Notes under the pieces: model-generated
What the model was told of the DNA's origin: nothing
Database searches by the model: none
The model's input: the letters and a program-made list of their open reading frames with translations, nothing else
NCBI GenBank assembly: GCA_963277665.1
Contig: OY728133.1
Location: forward strand, 390,055,962-390,119,961
DNA length: 64,000 nucleotides
Source: Viscum album
Lineage: Eukaryota > Streptophyta > Magnoliopsida > Santalales > Viscaceae
Direction of reading: 5' to 3'
Program-made: the position numbers and the translations under genes
Shown here: piece after piece, positions 39,376 to 51,179 of the stretch
Layout: each line of letters begins with the position of its first letter
How positions within the stretch are numbered: position 1 is the stretch's first letter

Positions 39376-40667
39376 TTTATTTCATTTTATAATTATATAT
39401 TTTATATATTTTATAGATTTTTATAAATAAATATATATTGAATAAAAATTATATTTACATCAGTTATATAATTCATGAGATAATTAAATCATGATATAAC
39501 TAACTGGATCAAAAATATAACAAATAAATAAACATGCAAAAAAAAGCGGATATTACCCTATAATTACAATTAACAGGGGATTGTTAATAAATATGTAATA
39601 CAAAATTATAATAATATCATATATGGTATTAGATATAATAGTAAATTTCTATATTGTATTTATAATTAATTTATATTTATTTTAAAATAATTTTGTATGA
39701 GTACGATGAGAGTCAAGACACAAGATAAGGGATTTTTTGTCTCACTCATATTTATGTGGGACACAAAAAATTTACATTACTTATTTATTTTGTGTAGTTT
39801 ATATACCTCCAATGAATTTATTTTATGATTATGATTTTGAATATTTTTATATTTTAATATCCATATAATTTTAATTCTTTTATGGGTAATATGATTCTAC
39901 TGATTATAAATTGGTAGTTGATTATTTCACAATCTCATCAATAATTGAGATTGTTTAATTTTTAAATCACTTTGGATGAATATTTATCTTCCACATATAT
40001 GTTTTTTAAAAAATTCAAAAAAATTTATTATATTATCCAATGAACATTTAATTATATTTTTAACCATTATTTAATTTTTATGAAACTGTTAGAAAATAGT
40101 TTTATTTGTTTTTTAACCCTAATCATTGTGACTTGCCGACAAAAAGATAACAATGTAATGTTTTTTAACATATACGACATGTATGGAATATTCCAAGAAC
40201 ATGAATACTTAATACATTGAAGTATAATTTATAAACATACATATTTATTTTCAAAGAAATTTTTTTACTTTATAATTTCATGACATTTTAATAAAAAAAA
40301 TGTTTTCAACTTAGAAAGGGTGTTTTCCTCCAGAATTATTTTTAATTGATATCTCAAAATTATTTTCCATCTATAAAAAAAAATATTTTATGTTAGATAT
40401 GTTTTAATAGTGATTATTTCAAGGATAATATCCCAATTATTCCTATCAATGGTTTAAGTTAATTATAGAATGATATATATCTTATTTTATGATTGAATGA
40501 TGTTTATGAAAACCATTTCATTCAAAAGGTTCTGATATGATGGATGATTTTTGTTCTCATGCAACAAATATGTATGGTTTTCATTATGTGATCGGTGGTA
40601 CATATATCTCCCTCTAATGCAATGATTAAATATTTATATCTCATGAGATAGGCATGGCTATAACTAG

Positions 40668-40785
40668 GAGTGAAATCAGTTCTGTAATGGACTTTCTCTA
40701 CTACAATGGTCTTTGGAGTGAACCTAGGCTACAAAGATGGTCATGGGAGTGAACCATTACTATCAAGATTGTATAGGGAGTGAAT
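40668..40785 (+). repeat. GGAGTGAAC tandem repeat, 5' LTR of B
   Basis: GGAGTGAA occurs at 40668, 40715, 40746 and 40777, separated by 31-47 bp, with AAGATGGTCATG-like spacers. The 3' LTR carries the same array at 49488-49606, and E carries a shorter version near 63230. Confidence 0.65.
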
Positions 40786-41320
40786 ACATACTAATAAGTT
40801 GGATTTTCCAGTGATTAACTGTCTACTATATAAATAATTTTATATTCTTATGTGTCTTCCACAATTTCATGTCTTATTCATATGTTATGATTTCGTAGTT
40901 CATGCTCTTGTTTTCATTATTATTCATGTCTTATGAACATCCAAAATTTATTTCGTGATTCAGATTTATGACATTTTTTATACAAGTTGTGATATTCTAT
41001 TATTATAATTGCGTTCTCATCCACTTATTCTCTTTTTTATGCTTACATGTATCATTTTTTACACTCAATGGGCATCTGAGATCACCCATTTTTATGATTC
41101 CTTTCCACAAGATATGAAGGAAGACATTAAGTAAGATTTTTCAAAAGAATTTTTTATAGTTATAAATTAATAAGTGTGAAAATATATTGACGTATTATTA
41201 AATAGTTTATTGTGTTTCCAAATTTCCAAATGTGTTATAATAATATGGTCACTAGAAGTGTTTTTGTGTATTCTGAAAATTTTTTGTAATATCCTTATAC
41301 AATAATATTGGGTCATTATA

Positions 41321-41334
41321 GTTGTTATCAAAAC
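41321..41334 (+). other. Primer binding site of element B
   Basis: GTTGTTATCAAAAC matches TTGGTATCAGAGC at 10 of 13 positions; the mismatches are two G-to-A and one G-to-T changes. It directly abuts the LTR end. Confidence 0.7.
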
Positions 41335-41649
41335 AATAGTTTAGTAAAAAATTTGAAACTATTATGAGAAAATTAAATTAATATCCTGACAAATTACTCT
41401 ATGTGTAGGTAATAATCCAAGAATTTTTCTAAGGATCATTGATAACCTAGGATTAAACCTAAGATGTTGTAGATTTAATGTGGTTTGCCTTGATTATGTG
41501 ATTTTAACACTATGATTAGTGTTACTCATACTATACTTTTTGTTTTATTCAAAAACGAGAACCCTAAAGAACCACACTAATGAATGCGAAATGAACTACA
41601 ACTATTTTCCCCCTAAGTAACCTAATGTTTTGGGATATGTAAAGAAAAA

Positions 41650-42640
41650 TCATATCACTATACTAATACAATATATGAATCATGCTAGAATTTAAAATGA
41701 TCAAATGAGGGAACAACTTTATATTTATTCCTTCATGAGAAAACATCTAACTTCTTTTAATTGGTCTTATGATACACTTGTTTCTGAACAATGGATCGAT
41801 ACCTTTAAAAAGAAAGTTTCTATCCTTCAGTGTTCAAAACATGAAAAATTCGTTTTGGTTGTTTAGCATTTAGAAGGTGAAGCAGACCAATGGTGGAATC
41901 GAATATAAAACATAAGGTAGTAAGAAGAAGTTTAATCCATTAATTTGGAAAAGTTTAAGAACTTATTCATAAATATGTACTTTCCTTCTGTTCTTCTAAT
42001 GAAGATGGAGAATGTGTTCATTGAGTTAAAGAAACGTTATGATGATTCAATTGGTACATAAAGGGATACTTTTACAATAATTTTAAGTTATGCTTCAAGG
42101 ATTATCATCCAACCTGGAATTGTCGTTTATTTATTCTTCAATGTCTTAAAACCATGTCTTTTAAGGGTGTTATCCACAAGAGACTTCATTATCTCTGAAG
42201 AGATTGTGAATAGTTCTATGAAGGTGGAAATGGAGGTTGTAGTTACATATCAATATCATTGTTTTGGAAAATAAATATAATATGGATATTAAAGTAAAAT
42301 ATAAAATACATGGATAAAATAAAATGTTATTTTCTTTATTCTCAAATTGGTGAAAGAATCTTGTTGGATAATGTTATAAGTGGACTGGTAGATATTTTAA
42401 TTGTGGGGAAGAAGGTAATCAGGCATTTTATTTCCAAATTTATGTGAAAATTTTTTCTAATTATTTGAATAAAGAGAAGGCTACACATAATTCATTCCCC
42501 ACACTTCCATGCTTCAAGTGCAAGGAAAATGGTAATATTTATAATTAGTTCCCAAATATAAGGGTTAATGGTGATGATCGACGTTAGAAAAATATTAATT
42601 CCAAAAAAAGGGAAAACATATGTGATCACTATTGGTGATA
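41650..42640 (+). pseudogene. gag remnant of element B
   Basis: FMRKHLTSFNWSYDTLVSEQWIDTFKKKVSILQCS is readable (about 41728-41830). It is followed by LEGEADQWWNRI (41869-41905), the conserved gag motif also seen in element D, and LKKRYDDSIG (about 42025-42055). Two zinc-knuckle remnants follow: FNCGEEGNQAFYF (about 42398-42437) and PCFKCKENGNIYN (about 42505-42545). In both, key Cys or His residues are altered. Similarity to D's gag places B and D in one lineage. Several stops occur. Confidence 0.8.
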
Positions 42641-43258
42641 TAGAGTACTAAAATGTATTGGGGGAATGATTTAGTGTTTATGTAATGTAATTCAAGAATA
42701 ATGTTGTAGAAATAATTTTTTGGTATTATGGAATAATGAAATATTTATGTATTAGTCCACTTTATTTTTTCTATATGGATTTAAGAGCATATTATGAATG
42801 GTACTGGTAACAATGAAAAGTGATGGAGGTGGTAAGGTGATATTTTTGGAAGAAACATCATTAAGGGAATGATAGCCCTTAATATGTTCATGATGTTTGG
42901 ATTTTGACACACATAGATGTTTGTTTTTGATAAAATAAATGGGATAGTATTGATGAACTTGGGACTGATTTTCTAAAAAGTTGGTTTATGATATGATGGA
43001 TTTCTTTTATAGAATTTTTTTATTCATGTTATGAGTAAAGAGTTAAATTTTCAAAGCATTCATGTTTTCAATAAGATTTTATAGCAATTTAGGGTTCAAG
43101 GGAATACATGATAATGGTATTAACATATTTATTGTGTGATAATTAAGAGTTGAATCTTGTTTTTTAGGTGATTAATGATGATTTTATTTTTTAATGTTAT
43201 TTAAATTCTTTTTAAAGTCATGTGTTTTAATCTTTTGGAAATTTCATATGGGCAACTA
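42641..43258 (+). other. Internal region of B left of insertion G
   Basis: A weak reading around 42900-43000 (DSIDELGTDFLKSWF) may be the remains of a protease-proximal segment such as D-x-x-L-G-x-D-x-L. No RT motif follows. Otherwise it is AT-rich with nothing recognised. Confidence 0.4.
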
Positions 43259-43634
43259 TGTTGGGAAAAAATCCCTCATGGTAACATTGAAGTATTTTTG
43301 GGTTGATTGTGTTTGTTGACAAAGTAGGTTTCCATGGATAATTGTCGAGTTCCTGAGAATTTGTTGACAATCCTTGTTCAAAAATAATGCTGAAAAATTA
43401 AAAGACGATCTGGAGACGGTACAAAAGAGCAGTACAAGGTGGCGTTGTTTCCCTGTGTTTGCCAAATTTTTGGGGTCCAAAATTTGGAGTTTGGTGAGCA
43501 TCATGAAAATAGGATTTCCATGAAGATCATAATTTAATAGGGCAAAGGCATAAATTTTGCGAAGATAGGATGCATGGTTTGGAAACCGCGAAGACAATAA
43601 GAATGGAGGTGGTGAGTCTTCGTGATTACGACAA

Positions 43635-44224
43635 GCTTCGCGAACGGAAGAGGCTGAAGCGCATCGTGGCGGTGAAGGGATTTGGAGGGGAGGTTCGAGG
43701 CGATTAAGGGCATTGCGAGGGAGCTTCGTGGCAAAGGCACGAAGGAATTGACGGAATTCTTCGCGATTATGATGAGCACTGCGATCGAAAAAAATTTGTG
43801 GTGCTTCGCGATTTGGAAAGAATTCTGATGGAAACTTCGGAGCTTCACGATTTGAGATGACGTGGCGTTGACTTCGCATGGAATGTTCGAGGGCTCGGTG
43901 GAATCCTCTTTAAATAGAGGCCGACCCCCTCGAGAGAAGTAGAGAGAATTTTTAGAGATAATATTTTTCTCTCGTATTGTGAAGGTGGTTCGCGGAGCCA
44001 GTGTGCTTCTTGAAAGAGGAGCTTCGCGGCGGCTATTATAGCTCAGCGAATGTTGTGAGCTCCGCATTGGCTCAGTGAGCTTCGCGAGGGAAGTTTCTCT
44101 GCAAAGGCTTGAGCTTCGCGGGAGTGCTTCACGAGAGAGCTTCGCGAAAAGGTAGGAGCTTCGTGAAGGCTTGTTTGAGATTTGAAAAATTGGAAGCCTC
44201 ATGAAGTAGGGTACTTTGCGAAGG
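43635..44224 (+). repeat. Dispersed GCTTCGCGA motif array in G
   Basis: GCTTCGCGA occurs at 43635, 43803, 44079 and 44139; GCTTCGCGG at 44021 and 44113; and close variants at 43759, 43989, 44158 and 44217. The core TTCGCGAA is palindromic. The copies bracket the TATA-like box on both sides, with irregular spacing of 26-170 bp. Confidence 0.8.
43908..43919 (+). promoter_or_regulatory. TATA-like box of solo LTR G
   Basis: CTCTTTAAATAGAGGCCG contains a TTTAAATAG box about 650 bp into the LTR, a usual place for a copia LTR promoter. The box is the centre of a small palindrome CCTCTTTAAATAGAGG. Confidence 0.55.
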
Positions 44225-44370
44225 AACATTCAAAAGGTAGTTGCCCAGTGGTCAGAGGAAAAGTGGTTTTCATCAGTGGATGAATGTTGGACTTCAACAG
44301 AGCATCAATCAACAGTGAAAGATGCATTATTTCATCCAAATGAAGAGACCTACAGGTCTATAAACTATGA

Positions 44371-44515
44371 GTGGATCCCTTCCAAGTGCAGTGAGCATAG
44401 GAATATGAATAAGGTGATCCTCTCCACCGGCAGTGAGCCAGAGAGAAAGAAATAGGGAGTGACCCTTGGAAAAGCAGTGAGCTGACCCTAAACCTTGCAA
44501 AGGTAGTGAGCCTAA
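44371..44515 (+). repeat. GCAGTGAGC tandem repeat in G
   Basis: GCAGTGAGC is exact at 44388, 44430 and 44474, with a GTAGTGAGC variant at 44503. Each is preceded by a GTGATCC/GTGACCC-like segment, giving a degenerate unit of about 42 bp. It lies downstream of the TATA-like box. Confidence 0.75.
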
Positions 44516-44811
44516 GACAGAGTGACTGTACCCGTACATTGTAATCCACAGCTAGTGAAGTATAGTGGAATTTGGTACGATCGGAAACCTGTCGGCGTAT
44601 GCTCTTTGGACGTAGCCCTTAGCGGTGAACCAAGTGAAATTGTTGTGTCCTATGCTTTCTTTATAATCTTTTTATATTGTGCAACAGGATAGAGAGAGAA
44701 GAGTGTTTTTCTTAACAGCAAAACAAGATCATAACGGGCATTCATTTTAAATTAATCATACCCTGATTCACCCCCCCCCCTCTCAGGGTATTCAGCCTTG
44801 TGGACCTAACA

Positions 44812-45480
44812 AACTATTTGTTAATTTTTTTAAATTGAAAATTGGATTAGGTTTTATAAATTAATGTTTCATAATATAAATATTTATGCATATTAGATAA
44901 CATGCGCTAACTATTTTTTTGTGATGATAACTAGAGACAGGAGGAATGACTTATTATCCCAAAAGGATCTTATGATCCACTAGTTCTCCGGGAATTATAA
45001 CATCAACTTCATATTTTCCTGGAATAAAAGATGAAGTGGAAATTGATCAAGGCTCAATAAATTTTATGGTTGTACTAAAAACATGTAAGTATATCTTGTC
45101 AGAAAAATTGTTCAAATATATAAAAAGGGTATTAAAATAAAATATTTCCTTATTATCATCATTTTTATATCAATGACCTTTTTCAAGCTTCTTTGGATTA
45201 TGGTTTGTGACCACTAACATTATCTTGACCATTTACTCTATCACTCTCCATCATAACTTGTTAAACATTTTTCTCTTCTATATCCATGTTTTCACTTTTC
45301 ACATATGTTCTAATATCTAGAAACCTATTTATGAGTAAATTTATGTAATCATTAACTTCCCAATATTCTTTTTTAATATAAATGTTTCTATTTATTTCTA
45401 TGATGTCGGATTTTATGAAAGGAATATTAAAGTATTAATAATTTGATAACCTGGATGAATTTTGCGGGTAAAATTATTTT
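44812..45480 (+). other. Internal region of B right of insertion G
   Basis: This is the remaining internal sequence of B. No pol motif is visible; a plus-strand reading near 44930-45060 is not recognisable. It lies where pol would be in an autonomous relative. Confidence 0.45.
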
Positions 45481-45494
45481 TAAGGGGGGCATAA
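45481..45494 (+). other. Polypurine tract of element B
   Basis: TAAGGGGGGCATAA directly precedes the TGTCACACCCC start of the 3' LTR. Its presence means B kept the cis signals for reverse transcription despite lacking pol. Confidence 0.75.
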
Positions 45495-47425
45495 TGTCAC
45501 ACCCCATGATTTTTTTGAAATATATATTTTTCAAAATAATTTTACTTCTTCACGATCTTGTGTTACACACAACATTGTCCAAGCTTTCGTTACACGCAAC
45601 ACTGAGTTTCTATGAAACATAATTTTATAATTAGAATTATTTAAACAATAAAATAATAAAATTTCCATTTTAATGGTGGTTATGAACAAGATTAACTGAA
45701 TTATGATGGTATGTTTTACACATGTAAAACCATTTTGAAATTAATATGGAAATCATTTTCCAAAAAAACTATTTAAATTTGTATAAGTGTGTTTTTACCA
45801 AAAAATAATCAAATAAATATAGTTTTATAATATTAATGTAATATTTATAATTTTGAAAATAATTTTGAAAATTAATATTTTCTATTTTCTAAATATGTTA
45901 AAGAAACAAATCAAATTGTACACATAAAAGAATTATTTTTCTAAAAAGGCAGTTTGGCATCCTTTTGCTGGCGCATTTATTTTAAATCTATGTTTTGACA
46001 CTTTTTTAAATTAAATTTGAAAAAAATAAACTTATTATATGAAATATTAATGTAAAAAATTATTTTTTTTTAAATTTTTTTGGATTTTTATGATAAGTTT
46101 CATATTTTGATGAATAGTGAAAACTACTGAATTTTAAATGAATATAGATTTTTCATTTAAATAATTTATAGTGTTATATTTTTGATTGGTTTTAAAATAT
46201 ATTAGTATCAATTTAATATCACTTAATATAATATAGTTCATTGGAATAAATTTAACATTAAATTTTGAAAAAAAAAATATTTCAATCTTTTGAACGTTTT
46301 CACTTTAGAAACATGTTTTCTTAACCCATCTATTGGAGCAATTTTAAATTAATTCTATACATTTATGTGTTTTGAATTTTGAATAGTGGATTCCATATTT
46401 TTAATCATATGGTCCAAATTTTTAAAATATTCCCCATTAATTTTGGATAATATAAATAGTAACTTTTTAACATTATTACCATGGTTTATGGGTAAAATGG
46501 GCAATTTAGGGTGAAAATAATATTATAAATATTATTAAATTTCCCTACCAATTTACCAAATGTAATATGATGTGTTTAATTTGATACTAGACCTATAATG
46601 TTCTAAATATAATAATTTAATGGACACTCATCCCTGAAAATGACCTGGATGTTATTAAAATCAAAGAGAGTGACAAAATGTCACACTCTTACTTTTAATA
46701 AGTATAATATTTGTAATATAGTGTAAAATAGAAGATATTTCAACTATATGTATTTTTATGAAATATAATATTTTTATCTATATCATTTATTTTTATTTTT
46801 ATGATTTAGTAAAAAACTAATTTTTATAAATAATTACATAAAAATTATTCAATAGTTATTCAATTAATGAAAGAATCAACTAAATAATATTATAAGTAAT
46901 AAAATAAATATAATTTAATTAATTAATGTGGTCCAAAAAAATTATATGTTATTATTACATGTTACAGTTATATTAAGTGTTTTTTTCGAAGTTATATTTA
47001 TTTATTGAGTTTATTAAAGTCAATGTAACGAATTGTATCAAATTTGACACATATGATATTTTATGAAAATAATGTTTTATTAAATTATTTATAAATCATA
47101 AAAAAATTATATAAATTATAACAGGATTATATATGTTCCATAATATCATAAATTTACCATTTATGGTCAAATTAACACTTTATAACAAAACAATTGCATC
47201 ATCTTAATATAGAAACATTAGTTACAATAGTTGAAATTAAAATGCCTTCATTAAGGGTTAATGAAAATGATAATTTTTAAAATAAGACAAAATATTTTTT
47301 AAAATCTATTGTATTATTATATTATAATCATATAATATTTTATCTTTCAATAAATTTTCATTTTTAGTTATTCCAATCAATATTAGATTTATATTTAATT
47401 AATTTATTGATAACTTTTATAAATG

Positions 47426-47446
47426 CCCCTCCCCTCTCTTATAAAA
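47426..47446 (+). promoter_or_regulatory. Pyrimidine patch and TATA box, 3' LTR of B
   Basis: CCCCTCCCCTCTCTTATAAAA, 178 bp before the donor-like site, the same spacing as in the 5' LTR. Confidence 0.75.
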
Positions 47447-48163
47447 GGGAACATCTTATTCTCTTTTCTTCACACTTAAAAAACTATTTTATTTAAAACA
47501 AAATGGTCAAAGTTTCCTTTATAAATCCCTACATTAATCCTAAAGGCATTACTTTTTGTGTAAATCCAACCAAATGATTACTTTTTTACAAATCAAATGG
47601 AGATACCCAAAGAAGATGTAACATTCATCAACAAACATTTTTTTGTTTATTTCTTCCTTAAAGCCTTTCATTTATTTTTTTAAAATTTTATACAATTAAA
47701 TTAATATAATAAATATACATATATATATATATTAATATTAATGTTTTAACCAACACTCACACACATTTCCATCCAATGGGATACACAATCATCATTCGTG
47801 TGTATATCATATTACAGCCTCGCGATTTAATGTCATTAATTATTCCATTACCACATTTAATGGTCATAAATAATGATGAAATTTCTGTTTTTATATGATA
47901 TTTATGATTTATTTATTTTTATTTTATTTTTATATTAAAAATAACTTCATGATTCCTATTTTTGGTAAATACTGTAACTTTGTTTGTGGATGTGTGGAAA
48001 ACTGCCTCCAATAAGAAATATGATTCATTCAAACATTACGTGGAATATATTAAGGATCTATTTAGTTAAATTATATGATATATATGACATAATTATTTAC
48101 CTTAATTATATTATATATACTTTATTTATGTTTTTTCAGTCAATATGACAAGAAAATGGAAAC

Positions 48164-48205
48164 AACGTTCATGCATACGTACAGCCTAACGTCTCCATGA
48201 ACGTT
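48164..48205 (+). repeat. Perfect 10-bp inverted repeat around ATGCATACGTAC, 3' LTR of B
   Basis: AACGTTCATG (48164-48173) pairs exactly with CATGAACGTT (48196-48205) across a 22-base loop containing CATACGTACAGCC. It is the best-preserved member of the hairpin-type units. Related units lie near 47793 and 47981, about 190 bp apart. Confidence 0.8.
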
Positions 48206-49487
48206 CTATTTCATTTTATAATTATATATTTTATAAATTATAATAAATAAAAATATAATTAATATATATATATTATATAAATATCATGTTTATATTTAAA
48301 TATATAATTATATCATGATATAATTATGTGGATAAAACATATAACAAATAAAAATGCTTATGAAAGAAAACATATATTACCCAAAGCATAACATTAAAAT
48401 GTAATTGTTAAAAAATAAGTAATATGAAGAAATAATAAAATTATATGTGGTATTATATATAATAATATGGTTCATTGTTATATTTATAATAAACTATAAA
48501 TTATTATACATAAATTTTGTATGAGGAATATGAGATTCTAAAAAAAAGGTAACAAATTTTTGTTTCACTTTTTTTCTGTGGGACACATGCCTTATACACT
48601 ACATGTTTATTTTGTGTGGTTTATATACCCCCCAAGAATGTATTTTATGAGAATTATTCTTAATATTATTTTATTCTAATATACATATAATTTCTTTCTT
48701 TTATGAGGCATATGATTTTAATGGTTATAAAGTGATAAGTGGTTATTTCAAAAACCCATCAATAATCGGGATTGTTTCGTTTTAAATCTCCACTGTGAAA
48801 TATGTTTCTTCCAAATCCATGATTTCTAAAAAAATAAAAAAAAATCTATTTTGATATGAATATTTAAGGTTTTTTTACCCTTGTTTTAATTTTTATGAAG
48901 TAGTATGAAAAGAATATTTTTTTCATTTTCTAAACGAAACGCTTTCTGAATTTATTGACAAAACAACACTGAATCAATGTTTTTATAACTTATATGGTAT
49001 AAATAGATTAGTTATCCATATTTATGCCTTAATAATTTTAAAATTAATTTATAATCATATAAGTTTATTTTCAATGAAAATTTTTTCTTTTGAAATTTCA
49101 TGGTATTTTATGGAATGAAAACTTTTTCAAAGTAGATAGGATATTTCAATCAAGAATTACTTTCAAGTGATATATCAAAATTATTTTCAATATAAGATAA
49201 TATTAATTGATTTAAATTTTGTTTTAATAATTATATTTTTCAAGTGTACTATCCCAAATATTCTAATAGTTGGTTTATGTTTGTGATGAAATGATATTTA
49301 TGTGACCCTATGATTGAATGAAGTTTATGAAACCCATTTTATACCATGGGTTTTAATGTGTTGAATGATTTATGTTCTTATAGAATACATATGTATTTTT
49401 TTCATTATTTTATAGTTAGGACCTATATATTTATCCAATTCATTGGGTAATTATTTAAATCACATGAGATAGACATGGCTGGAATAG

Positions 49488-49606
49488 GGAGTGAACTCGG
49501 TTCAGTAAAAGAATTTATCTACTAAGATGATCCTCAAAGTGAACCTTGACTTGTAAGATGGTCATGGGAGTGAAACATGACTACCATGATGGTATGGGGA
49601 GTGAAC
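49488..49606 (+). repeat. GGAGTGAAC tandem repeat, 3' LTR of B
   Basis: Copies start at 49488, 49538 (AAGTGAACC), 49567 and 49598. Spacers resemble ACTACYAAGATGGT. The array matches the one in the 5' LTR. Confidence 0.65.
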
Positions 49607-50119
49607 TCATACTACTAATATGGCCTTGTTAGTGATTCCATGTCAAATATGGAATTCATTTTATATTCTTATGTTTATGCTACAATTTCATGACTTATTT
49701 CTATGTATTGCTTTCTTGGATTATGCTCTTGATGCCCTGGTGATTAATGTCTTATGAAGTGCCATTATTTATTCCATGATTCGTTATTTATTCCCTTTTA
49801 TATATAGGGTGTGATCTTATAAAATTATTATCAAATTGTAATACCCTTATTCTGATGTTTACCCTTACTGAGCATTTGATCTCACCGCTTTTTATGTTTC
49901 CTTTACTCAATATATAAATGATGATATTAAGTAATATATTTCAAAAAGAAGGTTCTAGTTATGAATGAATAAGAGGGAGAATATTTATATTTATTATCAA
50001 CCATTTTTTTATGTTTCCATGATTCCAATGGAATTAAACTGATATGGTCTTTGGGATTGTATTTTCGTATTCCACAAAAACAATGTAATATCTATGTATG
50101 TTAATATGGGGTTGTTATA

Positions 50120-50600
50120 TATTCCCTGCATGCAGTCATAAAATATTTTCAATGGTTTGTTTTTTAGATTTGGAGGGAAATAATGTGGAGTTATTTAATG
50201 TGAGGAGTTATTATATGGGTGGAAGGCTAGTATAGAATTTTTTTTCATAGTTGGTAGAACTTTCTATAAAAGATCAGGTAATGAATTTTCCCTGGGTTTT
50301 GGAGGTTTTATTAGATGTTTTCAAAGATGATGTTAGAACACTAACCCTTTATGTAATGTCATTTTTGATATTGGGATAAAACTAGGTGTGTTCACCATTT
50401 TGATGGATCCTTATCAAATTTAGTCTATGGAGTAGCAAGAATTGATTTTTTGTGTGGATGATCTGAGGTATATGGGTTTCATCTAACCCCTCCTATCTCA
50501 TTGGGGTTCTCTAGTGTTTTTCACTGAGAAGGTGGATACTTGATTGATTATTTTCGTATCCTACGAGAGGTTTAATTAGGAAATGGTCAAAACCATTACC
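50120..50600 (+). pseudogene. Protease-RT junction of element C
   Basis: Sequence of C resumes here after the B insertion, starting with the second TATTC. FPWVLEVLLDVFKDDV (about 50287-50335) corresponds to the F-P-D-V-F-P-x-D segment that precedes RT in Tekay-like pol. Confidence 0.6.
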
Positions 50601-51120
50601 TCATTTTGAGGATTTATTATTATTTCGACCAACATATGGGATCTCGTTGGTTTTTGATAGTCGATATGTGGTATGGATATCACCATATGATGGTTAAAAA
50701 TGATGATATCCTAAGGACTTCCTTCACATACATGAAAGGTCACTTCATGTTTTTGTTCATGCCATTCGATTTCCCAAATGTGCTAGATTTTTTCATGGGG
50801 ATAATGAACAGCATATTTAATGATATTATGGATGGGAACATAATTATTCTCATAAAGGATATCTTGATCTACTTAAAGTTAGTGTTAGATCTTTTCACGT
50901 ATCCCAATGTTTTTTACAGGCCATTTCAGATCACCGGCTCATTGGAAGTCTTACCAAATGTATTTTTTGGAGATAAGAGGTGATTTTTATTGGTCATATG
51001 GTGTCCAATAAGGGTTTGTCCATAGACCTATTAAACATTGAGTTATTTTTTAATTAGGTAGAAAACAATAACTTAGGATAGTTATACATTTTTCTTAGTC
51101 TTATTAGCTATTATCATAGT
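50600..51120 (+). pseudogene. Reverse transcriptase remnant of element C
   Basis: A 125-codon open stretch (50606-50983) reads FLIVDMWYGYHHMMVKNDDILRTSF, which parallels F-S-K-I-D-L-R-S-G-Y-H-Q-x-R-V. It continues FMFLFMPFDFPNVLDFFMGIMNSIF (the F-L-V-M-P-F-G-L-T-N-A-P block) and then IIILIKDILIY, at the site of the V-F-I-D-D-I-L-I-Y catalytic box, where the first catalytic Asp has become Lys. Further on, SNKGLSID and SLVLLAIIIV mark the connection to RNase H. Confidence 0.85.
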
Positions 51121-51179
51121 TCCATGTCTGATTTCCCTCAAGTTATAGTCCCACTTACAGCCTTGATATGGATGTTCTC

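Larger units (their letters stand above)
36671..41320 (+). repeat. 5' LTR of element B
   Basis: This starts TATAATACTCCAA (TG decayed to TA) and ends GGGTCATTATA. It aligns along its whole length with 45495-50119, e.g. TTACACGCAACACCATC near 36738 with TTACACACAACATTGTC near 45564. Landmarks are the TATA box at 38610, a donor-like GAGAGGTAATG at 38783-38793, three CpG-rich hairpin-type units between 38953 and 39375, and GGAGTGAAC repeats at 40668-40785. It is unusually long for a plant gypsy LTR. Confidence 0.85.
43259..44811 (+). mobile_element. CpG-rich solo LTR, probably copia (element G)
   Basis: This starts TGTTGGGAAAA and ends GGACCTAACA, 1,553 bp, with exact 5-bp flanking duplications AACTA (43254-43258 and 44812-44816). 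Inside are a TATA-like TTTAAATAGAGG (43908-43919), repeated GCTTCGCGA words, a GGACGTAGCCCTTAGCGGTG segment followed by GAACCAAGTGAAAT like the 3' part of Ty1/copia LTRs, and CACCCCCCCCCCTCTC (44770-44784) near the end. There is no internal coding region, so it is a solo LTR or a small non-autonomous element. It is far richer in CpG than its surroundings, which suggests it is the youngest insertion here. The long minus-strand frames in it look like a by-product of its higher GC. Confidence 0.85.
36671..50119 (+). mobile_element. Large-LTR, gag-only gypsy-like element (element B)
   Basis: The element is 13,449 bp including a later insertion (G). Its LTRs are 4,650 and 4,625 bp. The five flanking bases TATTC at 36666-36670 are repeated exactly at 50120-50124, which proves a complete insertion into element C. 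The internal part is only about 4.2 kb (2.6 kb without G). It holds a primer site, a gag remnant and a polypurine tract, but no RT, RNase H or integrase. It is therefore best read as a non-autonomous gag-carrying element that depended on a relative for pol, unless pol was deleted. Confidence 0.85.
45495..50119 (+). repeat. 3' LTR of element B
   Basis: This starts TGTCACACCCCATG and ends GGGTTGTTATA, 4,625 bp. It parallels the 5' LTR throughout: TATA box at 47440, donor-like GATGTAACAT at 47615, CpG hairpin units from 47790 to 48205, GGAGTGAAC repeats at 49488-49606 and CTTACTGAGCATTTG near 49866. The donor here reads GTAAC, not GTAAT. Confidence 0.85.

Noticed and set aside
43256..44229. Two overlapping minus-strand open frames of 207 and 231 codons
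   Set aside because: They lie wholly within or just outside solo LTR G, overlap in different frames and match no protein motif. Their length is explained by the higher GC and fewer stops of this LTR.
50606..50983. A 125-codon frame as a functional gene
   Set aside because: It is the reverse transcriptase remnant of element C with a lost catalytic Asp and stops on both sides.
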